Notes under the pieces: model-generated
Told to the model about the DNA's origin: nothing
The model's input: only the letters and a program-made list of their open reading frames with translations
The model's database searches: none
Origin: Ceratodon purpureus
Taxonomy: Eukaryota > Streptophyta > Bryopsida > Pseudoditrichales > Ditrichaceae
Assembly: GCA_014871385.1 (NCBI GenBank)
Contig: CM026426.1
Location: forward strand, 88,720,886-88,784,885
Reading direction: 5' to 3'
DNA length: 64,000 nucleotides
Shown: piece by piece, positions 1 to 11,699 of the stretch
How positions within the stretch are numbered: the first letter of the stretch is position 1
Layout of the letters: each line of letters starts with the position of its first letter
Translations under genes and position numbers: made by a program

Positions 1-1860
1 CGCACATGGCCTTTTGGAAACCTGTTTTTGCACTTATAGTATAAGTCTGTGAAAATCTTATAATTTATTTTGGAATAACTCTGCGGAAGAGTGTAGTTCA
101 CTCTACTATTTCGTATTTATATGTTATTTTCGTATTTCTAACCCTTCGTACCAAGTACTCTATTTTATTTTAGGGGAACTATTGTAGTTATTTCATAATT
201 ATTGTCAAGATGAAAATATTAGGAATTTGAAAAAAGTATAAGAAATAATAGAGTTCCTCTTAGAAAACTTATAACAGAATTTAGAAAGCATCATTTTACA
301 GATATGAGAAGAAAAAATGCTACTCCTTTCTATGCCAAGCTCATGAATTTGGGGAGCATTTCATTACCGACAATAGGATAACATTGATGTCACTTGGGAT
401 ATTCTCAACTGTGTTAATGGCAAAGAGTCCCTTACCACGGGCTATTTTACAAGGCCTTTTGTAGACCCCATTTTGCAACTAAAGTGATGGTCTCATGAAT
501 CCTCGAAGAACAATTGAGTTCGTATTTACAACTCCCCATTGTAGAGCTTGTAATCTTACAAGACCAGGTCTTATAACTGTGAACAAAGGTCCTCGAAATA
601 AATTTAGGAGAACATTGAAAAGAAATAGGAAAAGTCAATTTTTTTTTAATGAAAACGTAAATCAAAATAACAACGAGGATTGCCTTACAGTGCGCCTTGG
701 AGACCTCAAATTTCTGCTAACGAATGTTTTTTTCATTCTGAATCAAGTAGAGTTTGTATCGAAAATTTTCAATAATGAAGCTTGTAATCTTTTAAGATTG
801 AGTCTTGTGACTCTGGAGGAAGCGGTTAAGGCAATAAAATCACCAAAAAAGTAAAGGCAATTGGGAAAACATTTAAAAATAATACATTGATTAGAGGACC
901 CCATTAAAAGAAACCAAAGAAACAAAAAAGCACTCAAACATTTTAAAAACAGTAACAAACAAAACCCAAGATAATAAACGATAAGAAAACAATCCTAAAT
1001 TAGAAACAAAATAATTAAAAGAAGTCAAAATAAACAAAACACCTGCAAAAAACCTCTAAAATATATCCAAGAACAAATAATAATTAACGAGCTGCTGTCC
1101 TTGTCCCGGTCTTGTAGACTATATTTATTAATATAAATTAAAATGTATCAAATCATTTTAGTAAACTTTTGATTATTCCACTCCCCTCCAAAGGTCTGAA
1201 AGTATACATTATGAACATAAAGAATTACAAATCAAACCTGAAAAGGAACTAAATATTCATGAAATAATTAAGTTCCAAAATGACTAAATTGAGAAATTGA
1301 ACATGAAAAGAAGCGGAATAGAACAAAAACCATTCTTTTATAAATATTTAACTTCGTTATCGTTGACTGTAGTTCACATTACAATATTGAAAGAATAAAA
1401 TAAAAGAAAAAACACAATATAAACCCAAATAAATAAAAAATGAAAGGTAAGAGAATTAATTGAAATTTTCCAGGAAAGAAAATAAATCAAATGGAGCCAT
1501 AATAAGAACCAAATGAAATTTAAACCTTCTTTGGCAATTACAAAATAAGATAAAATTAAAAGTTTGCAAACCATTAAAAGAATGAGAAATAAATTTAAAA
1601 AGATATAATAACTAACGAGCTTCTCTCCTCTTCCCGGCCTCGTAGACAATTTTCAGCAATATCAATTCAAACGCTAAAGATTAAGTTAAAAAGATCTCAT
1701 GTATTCAACTTTGATCTCAAGGTCTTACAGAATACTTGTACTCTTTCAATTATTATTTGGTAATTCTCAAAAGAACTTTCAAAAACATCATTCTATAGCA
1801 ATGAAAAAAAACATGATAAGAAGTAAACAAAACAAAACCTAGAACAAAACCATGAAGTAC
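1..1860. other. AT-rich region without a supported gene
   Basis: No credible coding region is visible. A 119-codon open frame at 495-854 has no recognisable domain and contains an internal duplication: the stretch near 545-590 resembles the one near 777-822, both starting GCTTGTAATCTT. A diverged direct repeat lies at 1081-1119 and 1610-1647, both reading AACGAGCT near the start and TGTAGAC or CGTAGAC at the end, in similar A-rich surroundings. This suggests an old tandem duplication of roughly 530 bp. Confidence 0.5.
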
Positions 1861-1923
1861 CCTCCTAAAAATCATTGTATAGAAAGGAAAAACACATCAA
1901 CTATGCTGAAGTGTCTGAGCCCC

Positions 1924-4900
1924 CTAGTCGCTGTCAGCATGTGCAATGTTGACATCGGAGGCAATATCCTCCCCGGCACCCCTATTGCCAGCATCCGCGA
2001 TGTCCTCATCGTTGTTAGAAGCGTCCCTCTGTCCATCTTCCTCGCCCCCACTGCCAACCATGTCCCCGTTGGCATTCCATTCCGGCTCTTCTTCCATCAT
2101 GCCATCTCCTTCGCCCTCCACGACTTCTTCAAGAACATATGCTCCTCCAACACGCCTCCTCCTTGACCTCCACTCCTCGCACGCGATGGCAGCATTTGAT
2201 TGTTGCCACCGCTCGCGTCTTCTGGATGCCGCTAAGGCCCGTGCTCTAGCGTCCGAGTCAGGTACAGCTCCCTGGATCTCCATTTTTTTCCTATATCGAT
2301 GTTGTATGTTTCGGTACCAATGCTGGAACTGCTGGAGAATCGCACTACTATGTGCTTTTCCACCACCATGGGTTGTATGTGCTTGATGTGCCGCCTTTGC
2401 TTGGTGGTGTGATTTCTCCATGCCTTGGCAGCTCCAGACTCCAAGGCTCCTATAGTGTTCCACAAACCAAGTGGAGTGCCGTACAATTACGTGCTGTCAA
2501 CAAGAAGAAGGAAGTTAAAGGCCGGATACTTAGGTCAAGTAGACGGTTCACTGAAGAAACACCAAAAGCAACAACAGACAGAGCCGTGAGCATACCATAT
2601 AATGGGTAACATGCTCTTCTCCGAAGGCCTTTAAGTATGCCTTTCCCCACTCGTGTATCTTCTGCTTGAACTGCATCCGTTGCTCTGCTGTCAACACCAA
2701 TCCTGTCAAATATGGTATGACCTCTTCAAAGGCTTGCCACATCTGGTACTTTCCAATGCGGTCAACTCCACTTCCGGCATTATTATTCTCAGCTTGACAT
2801 ATATCCTTCCTGGCCTTATCATTGCCAGACCAAACGCTTGGCCTAAAAAGCTTGCTGGCAACGGTACCACTCAAAGAGGGTTTTTGCGGCACGTTTCCAG
2901 TGTTGCCACTGAGCTTGGGGTCCCTCTTAATCTCCACGTTTCCACCATGAGCCCCAATCGCGGACAACGACTTCTCCATTTGTTCAATTTGCAGTAGCCC
3001 TCAGTCTCTGATTCTGTATGTTCCAAACATACATGATATGCATGTGCACAATCTTCTCCGTCAATCGAACCAAGGCATGCAATGTACAAATGTGTACTCT
3101 GGACAAAGGAATCGGCAGGATAGGCCTCCACCAAGTAGATGTTGTCATGTCACAAGGTTCCTCAGGTACGCTGCTAGAAAATAGCCCCCCCACCCAGTTT
3201 GCTTTACCACGGCTCTTGATGGCAGCGTTTGCCTGACTTGCTGTCCCCAGAGTGGGCTTTATCCTCTTCTGGTCGCAGTATATGCAGTTCATTGCACACG
3301 ACGGCCCAGACTAAAGCCCGTACATACACTTGATCGTCTTCATGTCCGCAGCAAGATGCCTCTCCACCTGGAATTCTCCAACTTCAGGGACCGTGAGTTT
3401 CTCGCCACTTGACTGTGCTGCTATCACAGCCGGGATGTTCGACTTTCCAAATATCCACGAGAGAACATCGTAGGACTCCTTCTCGACCTGAAACGTGGCA
3501 ACTGGCCAAATCTCCTGCTCTGATTGTACTGAGAAGTACCTCTCGTGGTCCACCTGAATGTTAGTGTCTAGGGCCTGATTCATCAACGTGATGCTAACAC
3601 GTTCAGATTTCTTCCCGTTTACAATCTCAGCCTCATCCAGTTTGAGGACAAATATCAACGGAGCCCCTGCCAACTCTGCAAGAATATCCTCACGTGAGAA
3701 TGTTTCTATAATGCAATCGAATTAGCTTCCTTTGTTAATGACACACAATGCAGTTGCTGGCACCAAATCGACATTCACCTTTGCTGGCAACAGGATAAAA
3801 TGAGGATGCATACCTGATTCCGTGATGCCATAAAAGATCACCATGCTCTGCTGGACCACCTCAAGGTCCGTGAATAGCGAGTTTTTTTCATCTAAGACCA
3901 CCTCCTTTCGCTGCTCTTCGGATTTCTTGGTTTTCTTTGACACTGCTGGCAGCTCCATCCTTTCCTCAGCGTGGTAGTACTGGCCAATGAATTGTGGCAA
4001 GTTCGCATTTAGCTCCTGCCGAAGCCTTCTAACGTGGATGGGACTAGGTAGTATGTTGGATTTGCCATCCTTGGTCAAATCCCGAAGTGGATCCTTCACG
4101 GCTTGGTAAATTGCACCATAGCCGCGATAAGACACCCCTGCTTGGTCGCAGGCAGCAAGAATATTACCAGGCCCTACCCTTTTTCCAATTGCCTTGGGGA
4201 CGTTACTAGCAATCTTTCTCTTAACATGATCCATAGATGGCTGAGTTGCGAGGGCGAGACCTTCATGCCCAGACAGTATCTTTGCTAATGCTACAGCAGT
4301 TACTGTTTGGGAGGCTTTATCCCCATGAAGTCGCTGCTTCTCATGGTTGACCCGGTTGTTGTTGTTGACAGCATCCACGAGATGAGGTTGCAAATGCGTC
4401 CTAACGAGCTTCACTCTGCGTTTTGCCCACCCTGAACCATGATTCAACTCATGAATCCCCCTGAGCGATCGAGCCCTACGTCACATCCCCATAGGCGTGT
4501 CCTTCAAAGGGCCAAGCCCCTCCTGTAGGCGCTCACTTGCTTGCTGCCACCGACGCACCTCGGTCTCCAAGCCCTGCACCGTCACCCTATGATTTCTCTC
4601 CATGCTACTCATCTCGGTTCGAAAAGTCTCCAATTCAATCCGCAATTGCATGCATGTATCCTCAATGTCCGTGTTATGGTCGAGCCTTTCTCTGCTGCCA
4701 GCAAAGTGATCTCTCACCTTCCCAAGTTCTTCTTCTAAATGTTGGCACTGCATTTCCATCTCACGCCCTGTAGGTCCTCCTCCATCAACGAGACCCAATG
4801 TGCGTGCATATCCATACAGACCTTGCTCTCCATGACATATGAATTCCAAGCAATGTCGAAGAGTTGTGAATGGAGGTGGCCTCCCTGTTCCTGGATCAAC

Positions 4901-5083
4901 CGGATAAATGCTGCCATCGACCCACAAGTCAATGCTTGTATCCCCGGCTGCCCTCCGTCGTGGAAATGTTGATGGGCAGGGTTGCTCGGATCTCATTGAA
5001 CCTCTCCTAACAAGTGGTGCGTAGCGTGCATCAAGCGAAAGTGAGGGACGGTAGCTTGAAGCCTCTGCCACTCCTGCTGCCAT
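1924..5083 (-). pseudogene. Unrecognised coding repeat, copy A (broken)
   Basis: A chain of minus-strand open frames reads from a start at 5083 to about 1924 and matches copy B at 41015-44107 block for block. In order it has an N-terminal block (IDLWVDGSIYPVDPGTG, then FICHGEQGL), a coiled coil near residues 110-200, a basic block (RRVKLVRTHLQPHLVDAV), a block with SLFTDLEVVQQSMVIFYG, a block with LKLDEAEIVNGKKSERVS, a cysteine pair (CIYCDQKR), and a conserved RVHICTLHALVRLTEKIVH segment. An intron of about 138 bp at 3676-3813 has GT..AG ends and sits at the same place as the intron of copy B. The reading frame is interrupted at several places, so the copy is not functional as written. I do not recognise the family. 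The conserved acidic residues and CxxC would fit a transposase-like protein, but that is a guess. Confidence 0.65.
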
Positions 5084-5799
5084 CGTGAGTCCAGAATTCC
5101 GAAGTACTGCTTCAAGCTCTCAATGCCCCCGGTCGGCCTGGAAGTATGTAGATAAACGTTTTTAAGATTGCCAAATACCCAAAACTTGAGAGTTTTCAAC
5201 AAGCAAACCCTATACCATAGCCACTCAAGGAAATTGCAGGATCAAATGAATAGCATGCAATGTACAAATGCACGACCCAAACTTGTCATAGAGAAATCGA
5301 CACTTACACAACCTCTTCAATCCACGGTAGTAGGTGTTGCAAGAACACCCTTTGAATGCTTGCTGCTCAAATTTGTAACTGCTGCCAGCGCGTATCTATA
5401 CAATCATGGTCGCTGGTTTAGTTGTCACAATTTCCCTTGACTCTCTCGAATTCCACCTGCGAATTGGGTTGTTGGTCCTGCAACACCCAAATTCTACGCA
5501 CCCAACTTCGATTCTCTCCATTCCCAGGTCGGGAGACCAACCTATTCTCCACCGAGCTCCATGGCTTCGTCCCGTTGTGGCAGCAAACTTCGAATCTTCA
5601 AACGGTTGACACCAATCTCCCTTCATCTCTCCTTCGAATCGGGCTTCATGGGCAGTCAATGCGAGAAGGCATGGTTCACCAAACAAGGCAGCCACCTTGG
5701 CGCCACTAGGCACACCGACTCCGCCCCGCAACCCCATCCCGAGACCATTAAGTCGCCCTATTAACTCTGCGGGCAGCGATCCTGGCACCCGCTGCCAGC
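1930..5799. repeat. Dispersed 13-bp odd palindrome PAL-A, left cluster
   Basis: The core is GCTG-N-CAGC, at best TTGCTG-C/G-CAGCAA, which is its own reverse complement apart from the central base. Exact cores lie at 1930-1938, 3945-3953, 4694-4702, 5381-5389 and 5791-5799. Near matches occur at 2852, 3781 and 5573. Some fall in reading frames of copy A (encoding AGS or PAV), one near match is in its intron and others lie in its upstream DNA. By chance about one exact core is expected per 65 kb. Confidence 0.7.
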
Positions 5800-7130
5800 G
5801 ACAGTGCCGCATTTGGGCAGGGAGTTCACCTAGAAAGGGCAGGCTTACAAGGCCTTTTCAAGACCCCTTTTTGCACCTAATGTCAAGATACGCTCCTGGC
5901 CACCGTCCCTTCTAGTGCGGAAGTGAATAAATATTGGGGCCTTGCACTGATTCCCTTGGTCTGCTCTTGCTTTTCCTCCTTCGTTGTTCCTCCTACAGAT
6001 CCACTAGCTATGCAAGTTCCTGTTTCTCCCGTTCGAGCCGTTTTTATTCCCTCTGTTGTGCTGCCTCCCAAAGACGACAATTGAACTCAGTCGCCAGCCG
6101 TGTCAAGTGCGGCTCTACCAGCCACTGCAGCTCTGAATGCCATTAGAGTTACAATGCTACTCACATCGGTGCAGTGGGATGCAAGGCTTCTAGCTGGAGG
6201 AGATATTTACCTGGGTCTAGCCTACCTTGGGCTTGAAGCGTATGATGCATTCTAGCCGGCTCTCGCTTGAACAACAAGTCAGCCCTGAACGCCTCTAGTG
6301 CCAGTCGGTCCTCCTCTTCCTGTTCCGACTCAGCTTGTAGTCTGAATTCATCTTTTAAGTGAAGATTCTTACCACACATGCGCCTTTCGGTTTGTTCGCA
6401 GGACCTTGATCCTGAAGTGATCGACTCTTTGTTTTCTTCAACCTCACGTCCAAGTCCCAAATGTCAACCGACGTCCACAAAACGACGTTTCACAGTCAAC
6501 GAGATCACCAAATTAAATTCCGCAGAGGCAACCAAGGTCCCAAATTGAGGTCCACAATTCAAAATTCAAAATTTTAAGATCCTAAATCATAAGATCTAAG
6601 ATATAAAATTTGAAATCCTAGAATTACGAGTTACTTACCATTCGTCCATTTTCACAGTGGAAGTTCAGATCTACCTGAAGCCACCCTATCTGCTTTTTTG
6701 AATCTTGAACTGCCCTCAATTCACAGGGAACGACTCCGTGGCAAATCTGTCCCTTCAACTCCTTATAGCACCTGCGCCCACCAGCCTGCGGGAGAGCTAA
6801 CCCTGCTGCTACTGCCCCCTGGACACGTGCTTGACTGCAACCGTTGCTCCACCACTACTTCCACCTCTGCGAACACTTGAAACGTTTTCCCGCCACTGTC
6901 CTCTTTATTGCAACAGTTTACTCACTTCAGCATCCCTTGGACCTTGCCAGTGACAGGACAACACACAAACAATCCAATTTCAAGATTGCAGTGAGTCCTA
7001 AATCCTGACAATGACTGTTGAGCACCTCGGAATTATTGTTTCAGCGATTTAGCACCCCTAAAAACCCTTGACAGTGACTGGTTGCACGAGTTTCAGAGCT
7101 TCATTACCCTCGTCACTAAGGGCGGGAGTG
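5084..7130. other. Upstream DNA of copy A and unassigned repeat-rich DNA
   Basis: This stretch holds the 5' region of copy A, with PAL-A palindromes at 5381 and 5791. It then has moderately GC-rich sequence with open frames such as 6161-6460 (minus) and 5883-6080 (minus). These have charged, low-complexity translations and no recognised domain. Around 6540-6640 the sequence is a simple A/T-rich run with repeated AAAATT and AAGATC words. The purine-rich run near 7118-7132 followed by TG could be the 3' edge of an old LTR element, but I cannot pair it with another LTR. Confidence 0.35.
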
Positions 7131-7687
7131 TAAAAGAGGGACCGCCTCTCTTAGCGGGCAGCCTCGACTGCCCCTCGCCTGGCCTCGTCCCACAACGCCC
7201 GTGCTCCCAGTCCTAGCCCTTGTTTGGGGTCGTCGTCGCCAAAGCCTCATCCGTCAGAGGCGTCCGTCCCGCATGTCGTCGTTCGTTCCGCATGTCGCCG
7301 TCAAACTTGCCGGTTTAACATTCTTCGCGTGGGAAATGCTTCGTCTCCCTGCTTCGTCGCCCTGCTTTCGAGACAATTTTGAAGCTTAATCTCCCCTTCC
7401 AGTGCTACACAAGTTCTGGGGCGTTTCTAAACGAGTTATGGTTGACACTCACCGTTGTGTGCAGGTATGGGAAAGCTAGGGTCAATGGTTTCGGTTTCCA
7501 TATTCGTTCATTAACGATGTTTGTTCATGTTACTATTCTGATTGATTGCGACTTGCAATCAAGCAATAGATGAAAGCAGATGAGTATTTGCTGATGCATG
7601 CGTGTATGTGACTTGTCAGGTCACTATGAAGGGAGGTGTTTTATGCTACTTTTAAGCTGTTCTAGTCAAAGGATATTGGTTTACGAC

Positions 7688-7937
7688 CAGGGTTTTCTAT
7701 CCCGTCTGGTCGTGACTATCCCGTCGCGACGTCGGAAAGGGTCGCGACGAGGGTCCTCCGACCTCATAATAGGTTTTGTAGTGTAAAAATGAAAAAGTAT
7801 AAATGAAAAGGTTGCATTTCGGAGTTGGGCCGTCATAATAAAGACCGAATGGGACGTCCGGTCGTGACTCTAAACCGTCGTGACGTCCTGACATTATGAC
7901 GCAAGAGGGCCAGGTCACGACCGAATAGAAAACCCTG
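7688..7937. mobile_element. hAT-type MITE with 8-bp target site duplication
   Basis: The 250-bp element has terminal inverted repeats starting CAGGGTTTTCTAT at both ends, with subterminal GGTCGTGAC also inverted. It is flanked by a perfect 8-bp direct duplication, TTTACGAC, at 7680-7687 and 7938-7945. An 8-bp duplication with CAGGG termini fits the hAT superfamily. The element carries several internal CG-rich words (GTCGCGACG, CGTCGTGACG) and no coding capacity, so it is a non-autonomous MITE. The intact duplication suggests a fairly recent insertion. Confidence 0.88.
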
Positions 7938-7945
7938 TTTACGAC

Positions 7946-8712
7946 GCATGGTCTATCTTATGATCAAAGAGATTTTCCCTTCAAGTGGTGGTTTCTTGAG
8001 GTTCTTGGAACGGTTGAATTGGTGTAGGATGGGTTTTCGAGAGGATAATGATTAGGATACGATGAAGTTATATGAATTGTAGCGGTGATTGTGAGCGCTT
8101 GCTTTCGCCGCGAGAGGATGCAAAGTGGGTGCTTAGTAATTTCGGTACTCTGTAACTTGCTACACATTTTTTATAAGTTTGTCATACCTTTCACAATATC
8201 GTATGACAATCGTGTGAACCATTCACAAATTAAATTCTGACACCCATATTGTTAGCAAATAATTTGTAGATTTGAGTTTTTGAATTGAGAAGGAGGCGAG
8301 CGAGCTGTTTTTCACACACAATCTGTAAGGTCGATGGTGCAATATCCACCCTTTTTTTTTTAAGATCCTGAGTCTACAATTTCATATCCTTCAACTTTCT
8401 TTCAACATTTTCTACATCTGATTCCTAGCGAACAATGATGGTGCATCATAAAATCACTTCCTAACTTGCCGCCGATTTCCATCATCTTCTCTTTGTAATC
8501 TGTCCATACTGCAATGAACAAGGCTGCTGAAGTGCTGAGGTGAACTAAATGCACGCTTCATATCAACAAGTGCAACAACCGTCTTCTTAGCCTCCTCTCT
8601 GAACTCATACATTGCGGAGCTGGTACATGTAACAATCAATAAGGAAACAAGAAGGGTTGAAACAGAAGACCTATATGTTTTGAGTTGCAGTGTGCTAGTC
8701 CTAACGTCTCAC
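7946..8712. other. AT-rich DNA, no gene seen
   Basis: No coding region or structured repeat is supported here. Open frames at 7964-8167 and 8454-8639 are short and lack recognisable domains. Confidence 0.4.
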
Positions 8713-9273
8713 ACCAACTAGTTTTCAGGTCAAATTAGGCTATGAAATGCTAAAGTTTTGTAGAAGCAATTCCCTCCACTTCAAATTTTGGAGGTCCAAA
8801 CACAAGAGTATGTGGGCCTAAATCATTGAACCTGACTCTCAATCTAGTCAAAACAACAAACGCTGACTTGAGAATCACTAATGCCATTCAAGTATTGAGA
8901 ATTTTCAAGAGGATATTAGTTCAATTGGTTTAGGGTATAATTGTCATGACTGAAAGTTTATATCAAAAACATCTAGATATGAGGAAGTCCGTGACCAATT
9001 AAGATGGTTTCAAAATACTTTTCACACATTGGGTAAATTTCCACCGTAGGAATGGTTGGTCCAGAAAATAGTGCAAACAACTGAAGTTATTGGATTAAGG
9101 TATCTCCATTTAAAACTCTAAACCCGGACCCTGTGAAGTTGTGAATAGTTACATCAACGTCTGTGTATGCTGCTGCATAGCATAATTCCTTTCACTGCAC
9201 AAGCTCCTTATCTTTAATTACAATACAATTAGTAACTCAATATCTTAGCCTAATTTGACTTGAAAACTAGCTG
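8713..9273. mobile_element. Non-autonomous element with about 35-bp imperfect terminal inverted repeats
   Basis: The left end reads ACCAACTAGTTTTCAGG then TCAAATTAGGCTATGA. The right end at about 9240-9272 is its near-perfect reverse complement (two or three differences). A further partial copy of the same end (ATAGCCTAATTTGACCTG) follows at about 9284-9303, so more than one related insertion or a rearranged end is present. No target site duplication could be fixed with confidence, and the family is unknown. Confidence 0.5.
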
Positions 9274-10040
9274 GTATAATATCATAGCCTAATTTGACCT
9301 GATATATTAATTTAAGAGAAACTGTAGGGTTTCATAGCCTACTGCTACAATTAATTTTTTGAAATTAAATGATATTGCTTCAGAGAAACTGTAGGGTTTC
9401 AAGAAGCGTACTTTAAATAGAATTGGGAATTGGACAATGATAAAGAAGGATATGACGAAACAGATGTGAAGTCTGACCTTTCAATCGTAATGTGGGATGA
9501 GGACATTGACATTGCATCACCAAATTCACGCACAAGTCATCGTCATCGTTGTTTGAGAACATACCAATTCAAACGTTCCCAAAGTATATTCATTTCACAA
9601 TGGATTCTCTACACTTAATGATTAATTGCTTACAAAATGGAGATTCTCCAATATACAATCAAATTCATGTGGCGGATTCTTCTTTTGTTCCCCTTCCAAA
9701 TATTCATGGGCATTCCACAAAAAACAAAGACGAATACTATATCCTATTGAGCGCTGGAAGGCTTTACCAAAAAAATTGAAAATTGTAGAGGGTGATGAGG
9801 GCTTTGGATTGTCTCCTCTAAATGACTCCAAAGGTAGAAGAATACCACCAAAAGAACTGTGAGGGGGCAATTGTCCTCAACCGTCATGCCGATAACAATA
9901 GCAAGCATTTATCGCAGACTTTTACATTAAATGCAATCCAAGACCAATGGAGTACCAAAATCTATGTGGGAGGAATCTCGACAGCTTACATTAGAAATTG
10001 TGAAAGTTTTTGCGAAGATTGTAAAAATCGTAGCATTTGA
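9274..10040. other. AT-rich DNA with small direct repeat
   Basis: A 19-bp direct repeat (GAGAAACTGTAGGGTTTCA) occurs near 9316 and 9382. Several overlapping short open frames between 9430 and 10040 show no recognisable domain and are not called as genes. Confidence 0.35.
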
Positions 10041-10094
10041 GATGAAGCTCATAGTGTTTCATTAGAGCATACAGTTTATACTATGAGCTTCATC
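10041..10094. repeat. Perfect 15-bp inverted repeat
   Basis: The arms GATGAAGCTCATAGT (10041-10055) and its reverse complement (10080-10094) flank a 24-bp loop, immediately left of the LTR-retrotransposon fossil that follows. It could form a hairpin. No function is inferred. Confidence 0.6.
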
Positions 10095-10930
10095 AGTTGC
10101 CACGAATTACACGACCAAGTGGGTCGAGGCCAAGCCACTGTGCAGTATCACGGCGGTAGTCACGGCGACATTCTTATATGATAATATCATTACACGGTTT
10201 GGTTGCCCCCTAGAGATCGTGTTGGACTAGGGAACCCATTTCGTTAACTCCGTTATCGAGGACCTCATGGAGAAACATATCATCAAGCACCAAACCAGTA
10301 CCGCGTACTATCCTCAAGGAAATGGCCAAGCTGAATCCACTAACAAAACTATCATAAACATGCTTTGCCGATTCATACATGCCAACCAAGCCGACTGGGA
10401 TGACTGTTTCCTTCCTGCTCTTTGGGCCTATCGTGTAGCTACGAAAACCGCCACCCAACTTAGTCCATTTAAGATGGTCTATGGAACGCAACCCTTGCTT
10501 CCCACGGAGTATATCACCTCGACCTTTCAATCTATGAATCCCAGAGAGTACTCACCTTACAAAGTCTTCGCAGCCTGTATCCAAGACATTCACCACTTGA
10601 AAGGAATCCAAGCCCTGGCAATTAGAATCATCACGGACAAACAGGCTCTCAACGCCAAATATTTCCAAGCCTCCCAACGTGCCCGACTTTTTCAGAAGGG
10701 GGATCAAGTGCTCTGGTGCCCCAGCGATCCCAAATTGAAGAAAACAAAGTTTGAATCCATCAGGCACGCCCCGTACCGTGTTCAATTAGTGTTACCAAAC
10801 AATACTGTTCTCTTGGTCAATAATGAATATTATGACTTCCAAGCCACTATTGTTAATACCAATAAGCTTAAGCATTATCATACCACATAGGCCAATGTAG
10901 CACCTAAGTTTAGTCTGGGGGAAATCTACA
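10080..10930 (+). mobile_element. Ty3/gypsy LTR-retrotransposon fossil: integrase end of pol
   Basis: The translation carries the C-terminal part of a Ty3/gypsy integrase. It shows the conserved YYPQGNGQAESTNK segment of the catalytic core, then WDDCFLPALWAYR, then a C-terminal segment with FQKGDQVLW. A G-rich run just after the frame (near 10913) fits a polypurine tract. Only the 3' part of pol is present and the element is broken. It is an old copy with no matching LTR pair identified. Confidence 0.85.
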
Positions 10931-11699
10931 CTAACTTAGCAGCCAAAGCATAAACCGCAATAGAACCAACCAAAGGCACCACAGTCACCAAGGATAATGT
11001 CCCCACCGAAGAGTCCTAAGCACACGTCCACGTCAACCATATCCAGGTGGAGATTTGCAAACCCGCAGGTACCTATCCAGGGTATGAGGCATGTCCTGAG
11101 ACCATGCCGCATGATGCCCTTGCCACGGATCTCAACTGTAGATTTTGCAATTCGGGTATCTACCCGGGTATGAGGCCTGTCCCGGGACAACTCTAGACAA
11201 TCCCATTACTAACTATCCAAACCATTTTGGCAGGTCTAGACAACCAAGCTTCCCTAGAATTCATCGTTTCCCAAGGATACTCACTACTCATGCCCCAAAC
11301 TCACGAACCCTCAACCATTTAGTCTATCACCTTGGCCATCATGGACACCCCAGACACGTCCCACCAAGCCAAGGCTACCCCTCTATCGAGCTAGCTCTTG
11401 CTCATGGACAACCACCACACTACTGACATGGGCGTCTAAATCACCATGATCAACCCCGACTAGATAGGACTCCGCCGCCATCATCCGTAGACAGCACACC
11501 AAAGCGCATCCTCTCTGTCCAAATCTGCTTCTAACCATCAAATCACACCATGGAAATCCCATCAATCTCTTTTACAACAACCCAAGTGCGTCTCCTTCTT
11601 CCCCCTCCTTCTTCCTTTCTCAGACTCCTGGACGCACATTCTCTCAGTCTTTCTACACTCCGCACCACAACCCACAGCATCCTGTTTTTCTCTCTTGTC

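Noticed and set aside
495-854. 119-codon frame as a gene
   Set aside because: It is AT-rich with an internal duplication, no domain and no promoter context.
5396-5812. 138-codon minus-strand frame upstream of copy A
   Set aside because: No recognisable domain; it overlaps PAL-A copies and open frames on the other strand.
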